Positions 6,193-7,543 of a stretch of 7,543 nt of DNA are shown one piece after another. The translations under genes and the position numbers were made by a program. Every line of letters starts with the position of its first letter. Position 1 is the stretch's first letter. Below the pieces are notes generated by a model that saw nothing but the letters and a program-made list of their open reading frames with translations, ran no database searches and was not told the origin of the DNA. The DNA is from Thermoproteota archaeon. Lineage in GTDB: Archaea > Thermoproteota > Thermoprotei_A > Sulfolobales > Desulfurococcaceae. The DNA is taken from NCBI GenBank assembly GCA_013154205.1, contig JAADCY010000037.1, forward strand, positions 1 through 7,543, written 5' to 3'.

Positions 6193-6256
6193 ATCCATAG
6201 GTTACCATATATTATTATATATGATATATAGGTTCTCGATATATCCGAGCAAAATC
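6193..6256. terminator. A/T-rich convergent intergenic region, possible two-way terminator
   Basis: 64 bp separate the stops of the MBL-fold gene (+) and the ABC ATPase gene (-). It holds a weak dyad, ATATAT at 6207-6212 and 6217-6222 around TATT, and a 4-bp stem CTCG/CGAG (6235-6238, 6246-6249). On the minus strand a TTTT run (complement of 6251-6254) follows the ATPase stop. Termination of both transcripts is expected here, but no single strong signal is present. Confidence 0.3.
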
Positions 6257-7063
6257 CTAGTTGTCATGGTTACTGATATTCTTCACTACGGGGACTAATA
6301 TGAATCTATCATTATACTTCACAATGTCGAAGTCAACACCATAAACTTTCTTTAGCTTATCGGGACGAAGCACTTCACTGGGTGAACCGTAGGCCTCCAT
6401 CATCCCATTGTTTAATAGGAGGGTCTTATCACAATAGAGGGTCGCCATTAACGGGTCGTGGAGAGTCATTATTACTCCCAATACTTTTCCTTCGGCAACT
6501 AGTTTCTTGACTAGCTCCATTGTTTTTACAGCGTTTGATATGTCTAGATGCGATACTGGTTCGTCCATTAATAGGATCTTAGCTTCTTGGATCAGAGCCC
6601 TAGCGATCAATACTAGCTGGAACTGGCCACCGCTGATCTCCGCTATTGTTTTCTCGGCAAGATTTGCAAGACCTAGCTCTTCTAGAATCCTATATGCTCT
6701 CTCATAGTCGCTCCGCGACGGCATAGAGAAGATACCGTAGTGCGGTGCTCTACCCATGAGCACGTAGTCTATTACACGATAAGCGAACACGATATGGTGT
6801 TCCTGGGGGACATAACCTAGTATCCTTGCTAGTCTCCGCCTAGGGATCTTCTGGAGATTGGTTCCCATCACCTTTATCCTGCCTGTTCCTCTTAGGAATC
6901 CTAGGATTAGCTTGAGCAATGTTGTTTTTCCGGCACCATTTGGGCCGAGAATACCCAGTATCTCCCCTCTATGTAGTTTGAACGATATGTTTTCGAGCGT
7001 TTTTTCGTCCCTGGAGTAAGAGAATGATAGGTTCTCCACTTCTATAATCGTGACTAGCGCCAT
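6257..7063 (-). CDS. ABC importer ATPase, FecE/BtuD type
   Basis: A complete, 268-residue ATP-binding subunit of a type II ABC importer (COG1120-like), which drives uptake of iron-siderophore, heme, cobalamin or a similar metal chelate at the inner face of the membrane. Walker A is GPNGAGKT (40-47), the Q-loop glutamine is Q87 in GYVPQE, and the signature is ISGGQ (143-147, with Ile in place of the usual Leu). Walker B is ILLMDE (163-168), the D-loop is SHLD (171-174) and the H-loop histidine is H202. The helical segment VIDYVLMGRAPHYG (97-110) is typical of the FecE/BtuD branch. ATG 7063 overlaps the end of the permease gene by 10 bp (7054-7063), with GGAGGG motifs just upstream, so the two are co-translated. 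Substrate identity cannot be read from the ATPase. No regulatory signal is visible, because the operon starts beyond the right edge. Confidence 0.95.
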   Translation of the reverse strand: MALVTIIEVENLSFSYSRDEKTLENISFKLHRGEILGILGPNGAGKTTLLKLILGFLRGTGRIKVMGTNLQKIPRRRLARILGYVPQEHHIVFAYRVIDYVLMGRAPHYGIFSMPSRSDYERAYRILEELGLANLAEKTIAEISGGQFQLVLIARALIQEAKILLMDEPVSHLDISNAVKTMELVKKLVAEGKVLGVIMTLHDPLMATLYCDKTLLLNNGMMEAYGSPSEVLRPDKLKKVYGVDFDIVKYNDRFILVPVVKNISNHDN

Positions 7064-7543
7064 ACCCTCCCAGCCCTCCTGAGTAGTATTATTAGTACGG
7101 GCGCGCCCATGATGGTTGTTAGTATGCCTATCGGTATGACCTGTGATGTCAGCGCTCTCGAGAGGTCATCTGCTAGTACAAGATATGTTCCGCCTAGGAA
7201 CAAGCTATAGGTTATAACTTCTCTCGTGTCACTGCCGAGTAGGAGCCGAACTATGTGGGGTATGAGGAGGCCTACCCAGCCAATTATTCCGGCGTATGAG
7301 ACGGCGGCAGCCGTGATCAATGCTGATATGCTTGCGAAGAAGAGTCTTTCATATGTTGGATTCGCACCGAGTGATCTGGCCTCGTCGTCGCCGAGAGATA
7401 ATATGTTCAACCTCCACCTAGCCATGATCAATACTATGCTGCAAGGTATTATTATCGCCGACATCCTTACTATATCGGGCCACTGACCAGCCTGCCCCAC
7501 GTCGCCCATGAGCCAGAATACGATGGCGGCTACCTTGTTAGGG
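7054..7543 (-). CDS. ABC importer permease, FecCD/BtuC type, C-terminal part
   Basis: The frame is open to the right edge, so the N-terminal half is missing: about 162 residues are visible of a family usually 320-350 long. The conserved FecCD order is clear. First comes AAIVFWLMGD near the edge (7530-7501), then LNILSLGDDEARSLGANP, then a hydrophobic span ending in GIIGWVGLLIPHIVRLL, then the SLFLGGTYLVLADDLSR segment, and a final helix VIPIGILTTIMGAPVLII. At least four membrane segments lie in view, and the DDEARSLG-containing loop is the expected contact with the ATPase. An internal ATG at 7509 is not the real start, since the conserved segment AIVFWLMG continues upstream of it. It translocates a metal chelate or cobalamin-like substrate together with the overlapping ATPase gene. 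The substrate-binding protein, if linked, would lie beyond the window. Confidence 0.93.
   Translation of the reverse strand, partial: PNKVAAIVFWLMGDVGQAGQWPDIVRMSAIIIPCSIVLIMARWRLNILSLGDDEARSLGANPTYERLFFASISALITAAAVSYAGIIGWVGLLIPHIVRLLLGSDTREVITYSLFLGGTYLVLADDLSRALTSQVIPIGILTTIMGAPVLIILLRRAGRVWR

Noticed and set aside
7226..7486. Plus-strand open frame inside the permease gene
   Set aside because: It is antisense to conserved FecCD membrane segments and is a mirror of that coding.

Overview
The window reads as ordinary chromosomal DNA from a hyperthermophilic archaeon, most likely a crenarchaeon of the Desulfurococcales type. The support is inference from several visible traits. Isoleucine is often ATA and arginine mostly AGA/AGG. 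TTG and GTG starts are frequent. Shine-Dalgarno motifs of the GGAGG type are strong, T/A-rich TATA-like boxes sit upstream of genes, and the gene families are archaeal in style. No tRNA, rRNA, CRISPR array, IS element or phage gene was found. The longest gene-free stretch is about 155 bases, so nearly all of the window is coding.

Layout from left to right. Bases 1-324 (+) are the C-terminal end of a TtuA/Ncs6-type tRNA 2-thiolation enzyme. Bases 449-1402 (+) encode a PLP-dependent enzyme of the cysteine synthase fold, best read as an O-phosphoserine sulfhydrylase-like protein. Bases 1559-3319 (+) encode a ClC-type anion channel or transporter with a C-terminal CBS pair. Its pore motifs are unusual: Gln replaces the gating Glu, and Pro replaces the chloride-coordinating Ser. 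Two genes on the minus strand face it. A GH77 4-alpha-glucanotransferase (5222 to 3723) is followed 5 nt later by a small helical protein (3717 to 3283) that resembles an ESCRT-III/CdvB helical core, and this gene runs 37 bp into the 3' end of the ClC gene. A metallo-beta-lactamase-fold protein (+, to 6192) is transcribed divergently from malQ. The last part is the minus-strand end of an ABC importer operon of the FecCD/BtuCD class: a permease cut by the right edge, overlapping an ATPase gene by 10 bp.

The clearest non-coding structure is a perfect 16-bp inverted repeat at 5242-5287 with a 14-nt A/T-rich spacer. It lies between malQ and the MBL-fold gene and probably acts as a two-way operator/promoter. 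It also affects gene calling: the longest reading of the MBL gene would start inside the repeat, whereas a strong Shine-Dalgarno (5314-5320) points to TTG 5329. A looser cluster of ATAGTA-type half-sites lies in the ClC leader.

Functional links are limited. The first two genes both concern sulfur (tRNA thiolation and cysteine formation). malQ is a maltodextrin enzyme with no transporter or amylase visible beside it. The ABC importer's substrate cannot be read from the window. No clearly new multi-gene system is visible. The points most worth following are the divergent ClC pore, the malQ/ESCRT-III-like gene pair and the 5242-5287 repeat.
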